NCBI GenBank assembly: GCA_913056235.1
Contig: CAJXMW010000001.1
Location: 1,240,001 to 1,304,000, forward strand
Direction: 5' to 3'
DNA: 64,000 bases
Source: an uncultured Fodinibius sp.
Lineage (GTDB): Bacteria; Bacteroidota; Rhodothermia; Balneolales; Balneolaceae
A program made the translations under genes and the position numbers. Shown here piece after piece: positions 29,701 to 37,731 of the stretch; position 1 is the first letter of the stretch, and each line of letters begins with the position of its first letter. The notes under the pieces were generated by a model. The model did no database searches and was not told the origin of the DNA. It was given only the letters and a program-made list of their open reading frames with translations.

Positions 29701-32700
29701 CTGGTTAATAAAGTTGTCGAGATTCGCAATTTGGTATTTCTCTAGCAGGTCTGGGGCACAGAGGTTGAGCATGTGCCAAACCTCGACGGGGGAATTCACC
29801 ACCGGCGTAGCGGTTAGGACAAATACGTTTTTAAACCCTATTTTTGAAAACAGCCACTTCGTTTTTTGGAGGGCATCTTCGGCTCGTTGGGACGGTTTAT
29901 TAGCGGCAATGCCAAGCTTGGCTGCTTTGGCGCTACCAAGCGCGTTTTTGTAGAAATGGGCCTCATCAAAAAACAGGGCATCAACCCCGAGCTCATCAAA
30001 AAAGATGTCGGTGTCCAGCCGCTTGGCATTTGCCACATTACGGAGTTTGGCTTCCCATTCTTCTTTCATCTTCTCCAGGCGGGTGACCATCGACTTTTTG
30101 GCCGTGGAACTGAGCGCGTCGTCCTCTTCGATCAGTTCGTCGAAGTGTTCAATCATTTGATCAAAGTATTCGACGCGATCGGAATACATCTGTTGTTGCA
30201 CGGCCGGGGACAGGGGCAGGCTCTTGAACGCATGATCGGCGATAAAGATCGCATCCCAGTTATACAGCTGGGCCATGGTGAGCTCCCTGTGGCGCTCGGG
30301 GCCGGCCATTTTCATGTTGAGGATCTTCGCATCGGGGAACAGCATCGAATATTCTTCCACCCATTTTTCCTGCACTTTACCGGGTACCACAAACATCGGT
30401 TTGCGGCAGGCGCCTTGCTGGGCCAATACCTGAGAAGTGATAATGGAGGCGAGCGTCTTACCGGCGCCGACGTCGTGGCAATTGGCTCCCCGTCCGTTCC
30501 AGACCAACTTTTCGGCTACCGCGCGATTATGTTTGTACACCGAAAAGTCCTTGACCCCGTAGAAGGTATCCGACATGCCGCGCACGCGAAGGGTGGCTCC
30601 ATCAAATTGCGGGTTGATATGAGCGTTATATTCGTGGTTATAGGCCTCTTCGATGAGCTCGCGGATTTCTGTGGAGGTTTTGGTGCGGACCCACTGGTTG
30701 AACTTTTGGGGGACCCGCGTCAGCATCTGGTCATTATGGGTTCGCTGCTTGGCGCGGGCTCGTTCGATCAGCGCTTGCTGGCCGGTTTGCTCGGCTCGTT
30801 TGAGCGTCATATTCGGCAGCACGTTGTCGTCCTCATCGTAGAAGACCAGCGGGAAGCTGGAATCCTGGATATAGTTATTAATAATCTTGCTGAAAGGCGT
30901 CTCGCCCCATCCTTGGTTCCAGTCGTCAGCCGTTTCCTCGCCATTTTTAATATATCGCCCGCCTTTGCGGAGTTTCATGTAGAAGCGGTTGCCGAGATCA
31001 GCTTTATCTTTGACGAGTCCGATGTGGACGTCCCGATAGCCGAGTTCATCTTTTATCCACTGGGTGAGCACTTTCGTGGGCAGATAGGTAAAAATGTGGT
31101 GGGGATCCACGGTGATCGAATATGCGTCAATCCATTCGGGAAGGACGGCTTTCAGGGCTTTGGTATTCTTTTCCAGCTGATTGTCTTCCGCCACTTGGAG
31201 TTTATGGCGTACATTGCCGGCCAGATATTGATAGCGAAATTCGTAGCCATTAGACTCGGGGTTATAGAAGAAATCCGGGTGCTCCTCGATGGCTTGGGTG
31301 AGCTCGGCCCGGTTGGCTGTACCGCCTTTGTAGGTAGACTGGTAGAAATCTAGCGTTAGCTCTTCGCCAATGGAGCGGCCATACATGGCTATTTCAGCCA
31401 AATCATCGGAGTCCGAGACCGCCGGCACGTAGTTATCGTTGAACATCGAATCCGCATCAATGATATCAGCGTACACCAGCTCCCCGCTGATCGGATCGCG
31501 TTTTACAAAGGTCGTTAGTTTATATAGGCGGTTGTCGTAGCGGAATACCTGGCGGATGTCTTCGTCTTCATCGGGAATGCCGTAGGTGTCGATATGGGTC
31601 CCGAGAAGTTGCTTAAACTCCCCGCGCAGCGGCTCTTTTTGGGCGGTATCCTGGGCCAGTGCGGTCACGAAATCATCATAGGTGTCGAGCATTTGGCAGG
31701 CCGAGCTGATCTTGGCCCGCAGTCCTTCGCCCGTTTTGTCGCTGGTACCTACGGTTATGGGTTTGAAGTAGTGTCGCTGTTTTTCATAGAAGGTTCCTTC
31801 ATGGTAAATAATATTACCCGCGTGATAGTCGCGGCCGGTGTCCAATCTAATTCCTTCATCAGGTATTCGGTAGAATGGTAGCTGCTTAGGGAGGGGGTAG
31901 GGAAACTGGAGATCATCTCCAATCACGCGGTCGGTAAGCTTGTTATTGACCTGACCTTTGACACCCATGCGCGTCAGAAACTGCATGTCGTGGCCTTGAA
32001 TATGCTCACCTAATACCTGGTTGGGATATTTTTGGAAATAGGGGTTGTAGTAGGCTCCATAAGATTCCCCGTTATGTTCGGTGATACTGACGGCCAGTTC
32101 CTCATAGGCAAACAGTTGGTTTAGCTTACTGGTGACGTCAGGGTGTTGTTCCCCGTCAATGTCCGGATACTTTTGAAATAAGATCAAATCCGTGGTTACC
32201 AGCGTATCGGCATTATCTTTAAAAGCAGTTGAGGGGAGTCGGTAGGCGCCCACAAATCGGGCCCGCTGGACCATGGCCTGTCGGATGGCCGGATCTTTTT
32301 TGTCCATCGTACCGACTGAGGTAATCGCCGCCATAAAACCGCCAGGCTGGAGCGCATCCAAAGACTTTAGAATGAAATAGTCGTGGATACGGGGATTCAA
32401 GTGGGCTAAGGGATCGCGCTGGGTATGAACTTTTATATCCCCAAAGGGGACGTTGCCGATAGCGCCGGTAAGATTATATAGCGACAGATCGGTCTCAGCA
32501 AAGTTTTGGTGCCTGACTAACTGGGTAGGATACAATAATTTTGCAATGCGAGAGCTCACTGCCGATCGTTCTACCATCAGCATGCGATAGTGGTCAGAAT
32601 TGGGGAGGAATCCCGCAAAGTTGCCAATGCCCGCCCCGGGCTCTAATATGTTGCCGCCTTCCACGCCCATAGCCTGAAGCTTCTTCCAAATTAGCTGTAC

Positions 32701-33957
32701 TAACGGGTAGGAGGTGTAATGCTCGTTGAGTAGGCCGCGCTCAGTGCCGGTTCGGTCCTCGCCGTACCCCAATCCACCAGCTCCGGTGTACCGGCGAAGA
32801 ATGTCCAGGTCCGATTCGGTGATGGCCCGATTTTCTTTTTCCAAGACCGCTAGGGCCGCTTCGTTGGCCCGGCGTCGCTCGGATTTCGAAAGTTTTATAG
32901 GAGTAAAATTTTCAAGTTGGAGGCCGGAAAAATTGCTTCCATATTCGGCTTCTCCCGGCCGATCTCCGGGGGCTTGGTATGATTGGTCGCCGTTTTTTTC
33001 AGGGCTTTTCGATTTCTTTTGGGCGACGGAAAATACCTCGTCGAAATCGACGCCAACCGCTTCCCCATGTTCGCGAAATAGTTTCAACGCCTGCTCGCGA
33101 TGTTCCTTGGGAAACTTATCGAGCGAAAAGGCCAGAGCCAGTTTCTGTACCGTCTGGGTGAAAGAATCTTGGAGCGCCTGCAATTCACTCGAAGGGTTTT
33201 CGCGGGAGGTTAGTTGCTCTGTCAATTTTGTGGGGTTGTCCAGAAGAGCATCGATTTTATTTGCGGCAGCTTCATCCCCTTGGTCCGCTTGCCAGGCCAG
33301 ATCAGTGAGATGGTTCATTCGTTGGGTATTGAGGGCGCCATTTTTGTACGGGGTGTGAGCTGCACTGGCTATTTGGGCCATACGCTTGGTCTTTACCTGT
33401 ACCTCAACAGGGATATCTCCCTCTTGACCAGCCATGACAATAAAGTGGTGGGCCCGATAACCGCCAACCGGATTGGCGTATTTATTTTCATGTTCAAATA
33501 CGTTGCCAATGGTTCCTGAAGCAATTTTTTGGGCTACCTGATCCAGCTCAGCTTGTCCGTCCAATACAATCATGCACCCGGCCATATCGGTCAGGCCTTG
33601 GGTATAGAGCTGGCCGGTGCCAGCTTGCTTAATATCGGCTTTAGTACGCTTGCGCCGCAATTTGTTGATGACCGAATAGGGGGATTTCACGCGGCCCTTG
33701 ACGGTGGCGGTCGGGTGCAAGTCTTTGAGCGAAGCTATTACTTCATCCAAAGCCTGCTGGTAGTCCCCGCGAAGGGCAATCAGCTGTTTAATTTCTTCGG
33801 TGAGTTTGGTCTCCTCAACAGTCTCGGTGTCCCCGTCTCGTTGTGGATTAGGATCGTCGGCATTCGGGATCCCGTCTTCATCGAAGTCGCCAAAAATGCC
33901 GGGATAGTCCTCGGTTGTAATGTCTTCAAAAGGCGTAACAGTCGGATTGTCTCGCAT
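26707..33957 (-). CDS. polyvalent protein: RelA/SpoT-like domain + N6-DNA methyltransferase-like domain + SNF2/DEAH helicase
   Basis: GRVKSPYSVINKL..DMAGCMIVLDG..GYRAHHFIVM..VEVQVKTKRMAQIASAAHTPYK (RelA/SpoT); NILEPGAGIGNFAGF..GNVPFGD (MTase); CHDVGAGKTLASI..DALFFDEAHFYKN..VLTATPV..RNGRGLRQGN (SF2). Confidence 0.85.
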   Translation of the reverse strand: MRDNPTVTPFEDITTEDYPGIFGDFDEDGIPNADDPNPQRDGDTETVEETKLTEEIKQLIALRGDYQQALDEVIASLKDLHPTATVKGRVKSPYSVINKLRRKRTKADIKQAGTGQLYTQGLTDMAGCMIVLDGQAELDQVAQKIASGTIGNVFEHENKYANPVGGYRAHHFIVMAGQEGDIPVEVQVKTKRMAQIASAAHTPYKNGALNTQRMNHLTDLAWQADQGDEAAANKIDALLDNPTKLTEQLTSRENPSSELQALQDSFTQTVQKLALAFSLDKFPKEHREQALKLFREHGEAVGVDFDEVFSVAQKKSKSPEKNGDQSYQAPGDRPGEAEYGSNFSGLQLENFTPIKLSKSERRRANEAALAVLEKENRAITESDLDILRRYTGAGGLGYGEDRTGTERGLLNEHYTSYPLVQLIWKKLQAMGVEGGNILEPGAGIGNFAGFLPNSDHYRMLMVERSAVSSRIAKLLYPTQLVRHQNFAETDLSLYNLTGAIGNVPFGDIKVHTQRDPLAHLNPRIHDYFILKSLDALQPGGFMAAITSVGTMDKKDPAIRQAMVQRARFVGAYRLPSTAFKDNADTLVTTDLILFQKYPDIDGEQHPDVTSKLNQLFAYEELAVSITEHNGESYGAYYNPYFQKYPNQVLGEHIQGHDMQFLTRMGVKGQVNNKLTDRVIGDDLQFPYPLPKQLPFYRIPDEGIRLDTGRDYHAGNIIYHEGTFYEKQRHYFKPITVGTSDKTGEGLRAKISSACQMLDTYDDFVTALAQDTAQKEPLRGEFKQLLGTHIDTYGIPDEDEDIRQVFRYDNRLYKLTTFVKRDPISGELVYADIIDADSMFNDNYVPAVSDSDDLAEIAMYGRSIGEELTLDFYQSTYKGGTANRAELTQAIEEHPDFFYNPESNGYEFRYQYLAGNVRHKLQVAEDNQLEKNTKALKAVLPEWIDAYSITVDPHHIFTYLPTKVLTQWIKDELGYRDVHIGLVKDKADLGNRFYMKLRKGGRYIKNGEETADDWNQGWGETPFSKIINNYIQDSSFPLVFYDEDDNVLPNMTLKRAEQTGQQALIERARAKQRTHNDQMLTRVPQKFNQWVRTKTSTEIRELIEEAYNHEYNAHINPQFDGATLRVRGMSDTFYGVKDFSVYKHNRAVAEKLVWNGRGANCHDVGAGKTLASIITSQVLAQQGACRKPMFVVPGKVQEKWVEEYSMLFPDAKILNMKMAGPERHRELTMAQLYNWDAIFIADHAFKSLPLSPAVQQQMYSDRVEYFDQMIEHFDELIEEDDALSSTAKKSMVTRLEKMKEEWEAKLRNVANAKRLDTDIFFDELGVDALFFDEAHFYKNALGSAKAAKLGIAANKPSQRAEDALQKTKWLFSKIGFKNVFVLTATPVVNSPVEVWHMLNLCAPDLLEKYQIANLDNFINQFVREEEKIVKKTNGEYRTERVVGGYYNLPEMRSIIDEVMDIKSYDQLVGFYDKFPDLLKDEAGNLEVDEKGNPKTLKPKFKRPEAETKQQVIQPSEIHKLLFDDIILRADNILDCMRQRGCQTKDNFLVITGDGSKIATDLRVYDNSFKGVDGKFLKLGTLVENVAESYAHRENPAPSRVPESIYGDFFSKVPSARENPNPYESRSRHNLIKELKSLAYFEEVAQEIKATEGNLHAVPVGKQFLLNKIEKQREKFSDGSDQIEETFDKAIMIVEALYASRENPTTPIFRNQIIFCDWISVEGQKGGSYHQLIKEELTKAGIPAKEIAIINGSIIGTDKKGDDYFISSSDDKEALKKEVQDDFNVGKYRVLIGNQSIAEGMNLQKWTTDLHHMDVPYTPSQIQQRNGRGLRQGNQHGKVNIHFYLMKDSFDQYRLELVSKKQSWIDELFFGDARETSADSDGESLEYEQMVAATNSDPRVKEFFQSKAQTKVLKARIESLLSETQRLESSLAQASGDVTKRSERMESAIQREQALIDSELPNSGAEALENGLIRIGWLDYSGEIGTIENNLSSDGKRIPRFRHELTLEVPKNNANGRVLFNLIPDPNAPNRSFYNKIKWSSIKQMAGDQLNETFGWSMDEPVQSGRSLAGNKGNIIADESDFYAHYEIDIDAEKQTSNTDDSDVTYDQIKQQLGMYKLQRWLPIIKTKLADLFLALEKGWQQSAQARIQQITSELGRSKKTLKELEITHEQTRKELGQAQVNLKTNQDTVTKLQDVVNELVKTKFTDRAELYEELNRIAPTYGIKGTVRAREVGIYRDGTKPKQARPNRAEYSQPQQLENLPQPLKTLFGEPLVYAGTVGELEFIDTKGFMQRIQSDQLAMIIDGEGTTLFGFPTHRMKLLKGAFDSDEAEQMYQEFHHFPADGYDFELFPPMGAELVSVGHAERIMYGSDKVIYPGDKKGENHQYYHYFDDGMRPIFQYGDVYIITSLNIDERGILN

Positions 33958-33961
33958 AGGG

Positions 33962-35245
33962 TTATCCCAGTATTTTGGTTAGGAAGTCGTCCAGTTTGGC
34001 CTGGCTTTCTTTGGCCGCTTCAATGTCGATGGGTTGCCGGGTTTCTGCATCAGAAGAAGTGTCTTTCTCTTTTGGCGCAGTCTTGACTTGTTTCTCGGCA
34101 GTGGTAGGCTTGCTTTTGGTAGGTTGCTTTTTGGTTTTCGATGGAGGTGAGCTGGGTGGGGTAGGTTTGGGTTCCTTTTTGGCCAGGGCCCGTTCCTGGC
34201 GCTTGTATTCCTTGGCGCCCAGTACCACTTTGGCGTGATCTTGCTTGAAGATTCGGATCTCGAGGTCGCCGTATTTGTTGACCAATTTTTTCCAGCATGC
34301 TTTTAATCCGCCACCAGTACCTTCGGTACAGGCTTGGTACTCCAGGTGGCCATCGAGGAGCAGGTCCATGATATATCGCTTTTTGGGATAGTCGGCCGTA
34401 TAACGAATCGACAGGTGGGCGTTTTCAGATTCCCCGGAATGCCGTGGGGCATAGCAGGGCATCTTGCTACCGAACATCGAGTTGATGCGTTTCCAGGAGC
34501 GAATTTTGTGGAGATTGTCTAATTTTTTGAGGGTGATTTTAAACGGAGTATCTACGGGGTTTTCGCGGTTGTCGGGCGACGCTTGTTTCGAGGATTTAGG
34601 TTTTGGTGACACTTTTCGGTCGGCGGCCGTAAATGGCACGGCAATGGCCGTAAGTTCCCGGTAGCGGTTCTTCTCGGTTTCGGCGCCACCTTCTTTGGTA
34701 ACCTTGATTTCAATATCACATTCGTGGGCAATGCTGGTGTTGCCTTTGTATTGCCCGTCTTTGGTGGCATGGGAAACCATCACAAACATGATCCCGTTTT
34801 CGCGGCACCACTGGGCTAGTTCCACGGTTTCCTTCGCGTTGGCATCAATGACGGAGATGGAATCCAGGATGCACCCGAACGACCGGTTTTTGAGCAGTAT
34901 TTCTTTAAGGGACTGAATGGATTTCCACTTCGTAAAATTGAGGTTCCGGTGGGTAGCTCCCAGTCGCTTCACGCGGTCGACCAGTGTTTTGCCAAAATGT
35001 TCTTCGGCGGGGATATATTCGATGCGCCCATGGGCGGCCAGCGCGTCGGCCAGTCCCAGACTCATGGTTGATTTACCGGCTCCTTTTTCGCCCCAGATAA
35101 AGATTACGGCATTTTTTTCGGGCTCACCGAGCAGTCGTCCGTAGGGCGGGGCTATTTTTATGCCTTTAATGTTCAACTTGGAAAGCTGCTGAGCAGTCAT
35201 TGATTCCATATTATTGTCGTCTGATAGTTTTAATTGCGATTCCAA
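33962..35245 (-). CDS. RecA/RadA-superfamily P-loop ATPase
   Basis: Walker A IWGEKGAGKSTMS, Walker B CILDSISVID, RadA-like MVSHATKDGQYKGNTSIAHECDIEI. Confidence 0.75.
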   Translation of the reverse strand: MESQLKLSDDNNMESMTAQQLSKLNIKGIKIAPPYGRLLGEPEKNAVIFIWGEKGAGKSTMSLGLADALAAHGRIEYIPAEEHFGKTLVDRVKRLGATHRNLNFTKWKSIQSLKEILLKNRSFGCILDSISVIDANAKETVELAQWCRENGIMFVMVSHATKDGQYKGNTSIAHECDIEIKVTKEGGAETEKNRYRELTAIAVPFTAADRKVSPKPKSSKQASPDNRENPVDTPFKITLKKLDNLHKIRSWKRINSMFGSKMPCYAPRHSGESENAHLSIRYTADYPKKRYIMDLLLDGHLEYQACTEGTGGGLKACWKKLVNKYGDLEIRIFKQDHAKVVLGAKEYKRQERALAKKEPKPTPPSSPPSKTKKQPTKSKPTTAEKQVKTAPKEKDTSSDAETRQPIDIEAAKESQAKLDDFLTKILG

Positions 35246-35534
35246 TGGCGATAATAGTCAGGCTGCCAAAAAGCAGCACCTTGTGGTTTACCGATGTCGG
35301 TGGTGGCCCTTGGGTTATGGCTTTCGGGTTAATGCCAAGTTTTTGTAGTAGCTCCTGACCCGCTATGCCGCTGGTTGGGAGTCCCAGTTGTTGTTGGGCT
35401 TGCTTGACGGCTGCCTGCGTTTCCGGGCCAAAGATGCCGTCAACGCCATATTTTGGGAGCTCGATACCAAGAGCTTTCAATGCTGATTGCAGGTGCATGA
35501 CCTGCGGTCCTTTATCACCTATTTTGAGGGTCAT
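35211..35534 (-). CDS. peptidoglycan-binding domain protein with C-terminal TM
   Basis: GDKGPQVMHLQSALKALG..YGVDGIFGPETQAAVKQAQQQLGL plus tail VLLFGSLTIIAIGIAIKTIRRQ. Confidence 0.85.
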   Translation of the reverse strand: MTLKIGDKGPQVMHLQSALKALGIELPKYGVDGIFGPETQAAVKQAQQQLGLPTSGIAGQELLQKLGINPKAITQGPPPTSVNHKVLLFGSLTIIAIGIAIKTIRRQ

Positions 35535-35941
35535 GATGAAGATCGTTGTTGGTTTATGACGGTGAGTCCGGCAATGCCGATGGCGATGCCAACGGATAGC
35601 AGGCCGGCGTGTTTGAGTGCGGCTACGGGTTTGCTGCTTGCTACGGTTTCCTGAAGACCCACAAGATCACTTACCGCCTGCAGGTCGACATATTCGAAGT
35701 ACTGGTTGATCACCTCGGCATTTCGGTTGTAGACAGTATTTAACCCCTCTTTATCGGTCGTTAGATCGGCCATAATTATTGCGGTCGTAGCCGCTTTTCC
35801 TTTCTTGCCGCTTAAGGCCCGATCGGCAAGGCCAATGGCTTTGCGAAACGCATTCTTGCCGGTCTGACGCAGGTAGCTGCTAAGATCGCCCATGCCATCA
35901 TCAACAATCTGATAATCGCGGCCTTCAATTAACTCATGCAT
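35531..35941 (-). CDS. small protein with C-terminal TM
   Basis: Start MHELIEGRD at 35941; C-terminal LLSVGIAIGIAGLTVINQQRSSS. Confidence 0.5.
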   Translation of the reverse strand: MHELIEGRDYQIVDDGMGDLSSYLRQTGKNAFRKAIGLADRALSGKKGKAATTAIIMADLTTDKEGLNTVYNRNAEVINQYFEYVDLQAVSDLVGLQETVASSKPVAALKHAGLLSVGIAIGIAGLTVINQQRSSS

Positions 35942-36617
35942 CCGGTTTCTCCTTCTGTGTGCTCTTTGATAGTTGTTTGATGCTATCACGCAAACCCGGC
36001 ATGAGGGGAGCCAGGAAGTACGCTCCGGCTCCGAGGCCCACCAGCCACAATGCTTTGGTGAGGGTACTGTTGACACCGTTGAATGCACTTTGCGGGCTCG
36101 GCAAGCTAATCTGATACCACGGTTCGGTGGGAGGAGCATATACCCCGCTTTGTTGGCCTTGGTCGATATCCAAATCCAGCGTCATAACCTTAGAGGCTGC
36201 AAGCGGTTTGGCCTCGGATATATTGGTTTCCGTAACATTGCTGGGATGCAGCTCAAAGATGACTGGGTGATTGCGGTCCGGGCGAAACGATCGCCCGAAG
36301 ACCAGTCGCGTTTGCCCACGGCATCCGTCCCACATGCTGGTCAGGATGCGGGATATGGCCAATATCTTTCGGGATTGTGGATCGAGAGCGGCTATTACAG
36401 CATCCGGACATGATATAAGCAGAAACGAATTCCAAATGTTGCGGTACCGGTCGATTTCAATATCAACGGAAAAGGGCACCCCGTTTTTGGGTAGTCCGCG
36501 CTCCGGATACCGCCCGATAATGCGAACTTCACCTGCCTCAGAGCTAATAATATTTCCTGTAATGCCGGCCGAGCCTAGCCCGTGATCGCTATATGCGGAG
36601 TGTATGGTCTGTGTCAT
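35934..36617 (-). CDS. beta-rich protein with near-C-terminal TM
   Basis: 227 aa; TM ALWLVGLGAGAYFLAPLMPG. Confidence 0.5.
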   Translation of the reverse strand: MTQTIHSAYSDHGLGSAGITGNIISSEAGEVRIIGRYPERGLPKNGVPFSVDIEIDRYRNIWNSFLLISCPDAVIAALDPQSRKILAISRILTSMWDGCRGQTRLVFGRSFRPDRNHPVIFELHPSNVTETNISEAKPLAASKVMTLDLDIDQGQQSGVYAPPTEPWYQISLPSPQSAFNGVNSTLTKALWLVGLGAGAYFLAPLMPGLRDSIKQLSKSTQKEKPDA

Positions 36618-36618
36618 G

Positions 36619-36927
36619 TTATCTTCGTCTGGTTAAGATTCGAAATCCGATGTATCCGCCAGCAATCCATCCTAAGGTTTTACTGTTCCGGCTAAACCAT
36701 TCCCGGATCTCACCGGTGGGGTGAGGACCGGAAAGCCGCTGGCAGATTGATTGCTTTTCGGAGGATTTAATCTCGGCCCCTTTGGGGATTTCCTGCACCT
36801 GGATAGCCGGTTGCAGGTAGATCGTTTCTTCCGATGGGGAGGGGTTTGGATAGCGGCCGTTGGGAATATGGCCATCGAGATAATGAGAAATTCCTACCGG
36901 ATGGGCGGGATAAGTGACTTCGATCAT
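36619..36927 (-). CDS. small protein with C-terminal TM and basic tail
   Basis: TLGWIAGGYIGFRILTRRR end. Confidence 0.5.
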   Translation of the reverse strand: MIEVTYPAHPVGISHYLDGHIPNGRYPNPSPSEETIYLQPAIQVQEIPKGAEIKSSEKQSICQRLSGPHPTGEIREWFSRNSKTLGWIAGGYIGFRILTRRR

Positions 36928-36928
36928 A

Positions 36929-37294
36929 TTAGGATTTCTTTTTTAATAAGGTGTACATGACTGTTCCCCCAACGGCCACTACGCCGCCAATGAGTAAGAT
37001 AGATGTCATGCTGTCTCCACTGGATTTCTGGGATTGCATCAGCGCCATTTGCTGCTCAGGCGTAAGTCCTGGATGTCCAGAGTTATTGTTACCTCCATTG
37101 ATCACCCCATCAACGGTTACGGCCGTATCGGCCGCAGTCGTAAGAAAGCTTGACAGGTCATTTAAAATGCTGCCAAACTTGGTTTTCTTTGAGGTGGTGG
37201 ACCTCGTAGGAGGTAGTGAGGGACTTGTTAAGCTATAGTTAAACGGTCGGGTGGTTTGCAAGAAATCAATTTGATCGAAAGAGCTGCTGTTCAT
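36929..37294 (-). CDS. small protein with C-terminal TM and basic tail
   Basis: SILLIGGVVAVGGTVMYTLLKKKS end. Confidence 0.5.
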   Translation of the reverse strand: MNSSSFDQIDFLQTTRPFNYSLTSPSLPPTRSTTSKKTKFGSILNDLSSFLTTAADTAVTVDGVINGGNNNSGHPGLTPEQQMALMQSQKSSGDSMTSILLIGGVVAVGGTVMYTLLKKKS

Positions 37295-37303
37295 AGTGGC
37301 AGG

Positions 37304-37726
37304 TTACGCAGGTTGAGAGTTAGTTTTTTTCTTTTTGGCAATAAGCAAAATGGCCGTTCCCAGGATGGCTACGCCACCAACGGCGGCTCCCGCTATCATG
37401 GCCGTAGAAGCCGTCTGCTGTTTTTCCGCGGTATCGGTCACGTTATGCTGAAGGGCCGTCATGAGCTGCTGTTTCTCCTGCTCCATGGTTTTCTTTTCGG
37501 CCAGCTTGCGCTCGTGGGCTTTGCAGAGGGCTTGCGATTTTTCGCGTTTCCGCCGGCACCTCTTTAATGCCCCAAACATCTTGCCCCGGCAGCTTTGGTT
37601 GGCATACCGGCAGGGATCATCTTGTTCCCATCCGGCAAATCCACTTGGACTAGTCAGGTTGTTTGTAATGATCAACTGATCATCATCGCTTGTTATCGCT
37701 ACTGGTTGTATGTACGAACTGCTCAT
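37304..37726 (-). CDS. small protein with C-terminal TM and basic tail
   Basis: TAMIAGAAVGGVAILGTAILLIAKKKK end. Confidence 0.5.
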   Translation of the reverse strand: MSSSYIQPVAITSDDDQLIITNNLTSPSGFAGWEQDDPCRYANQSCRGKMFGALKRCRRKREKSQALCKAHERKLAEKKTMEQEKQQLMTALQHNVTDTAEKQQTASTAMIAGAAVGGVAILGTAILLIAKKKKTNSQPA

Positions 37727-37731
37727 AAAGG

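Noticed and set aside
29866-31353. 495-aa plus-strand ORF (and others at 26947-33519)
   Set aside because: Antisense shadows of the 2416-aa polyvalent protein, which has strong domain motifs.
35942-36139. N-terminal extension of ORF 35531..36139
   Set aside because: Overlaps the 227-aa gene out of frame; start at 35941 fits operon overlap.
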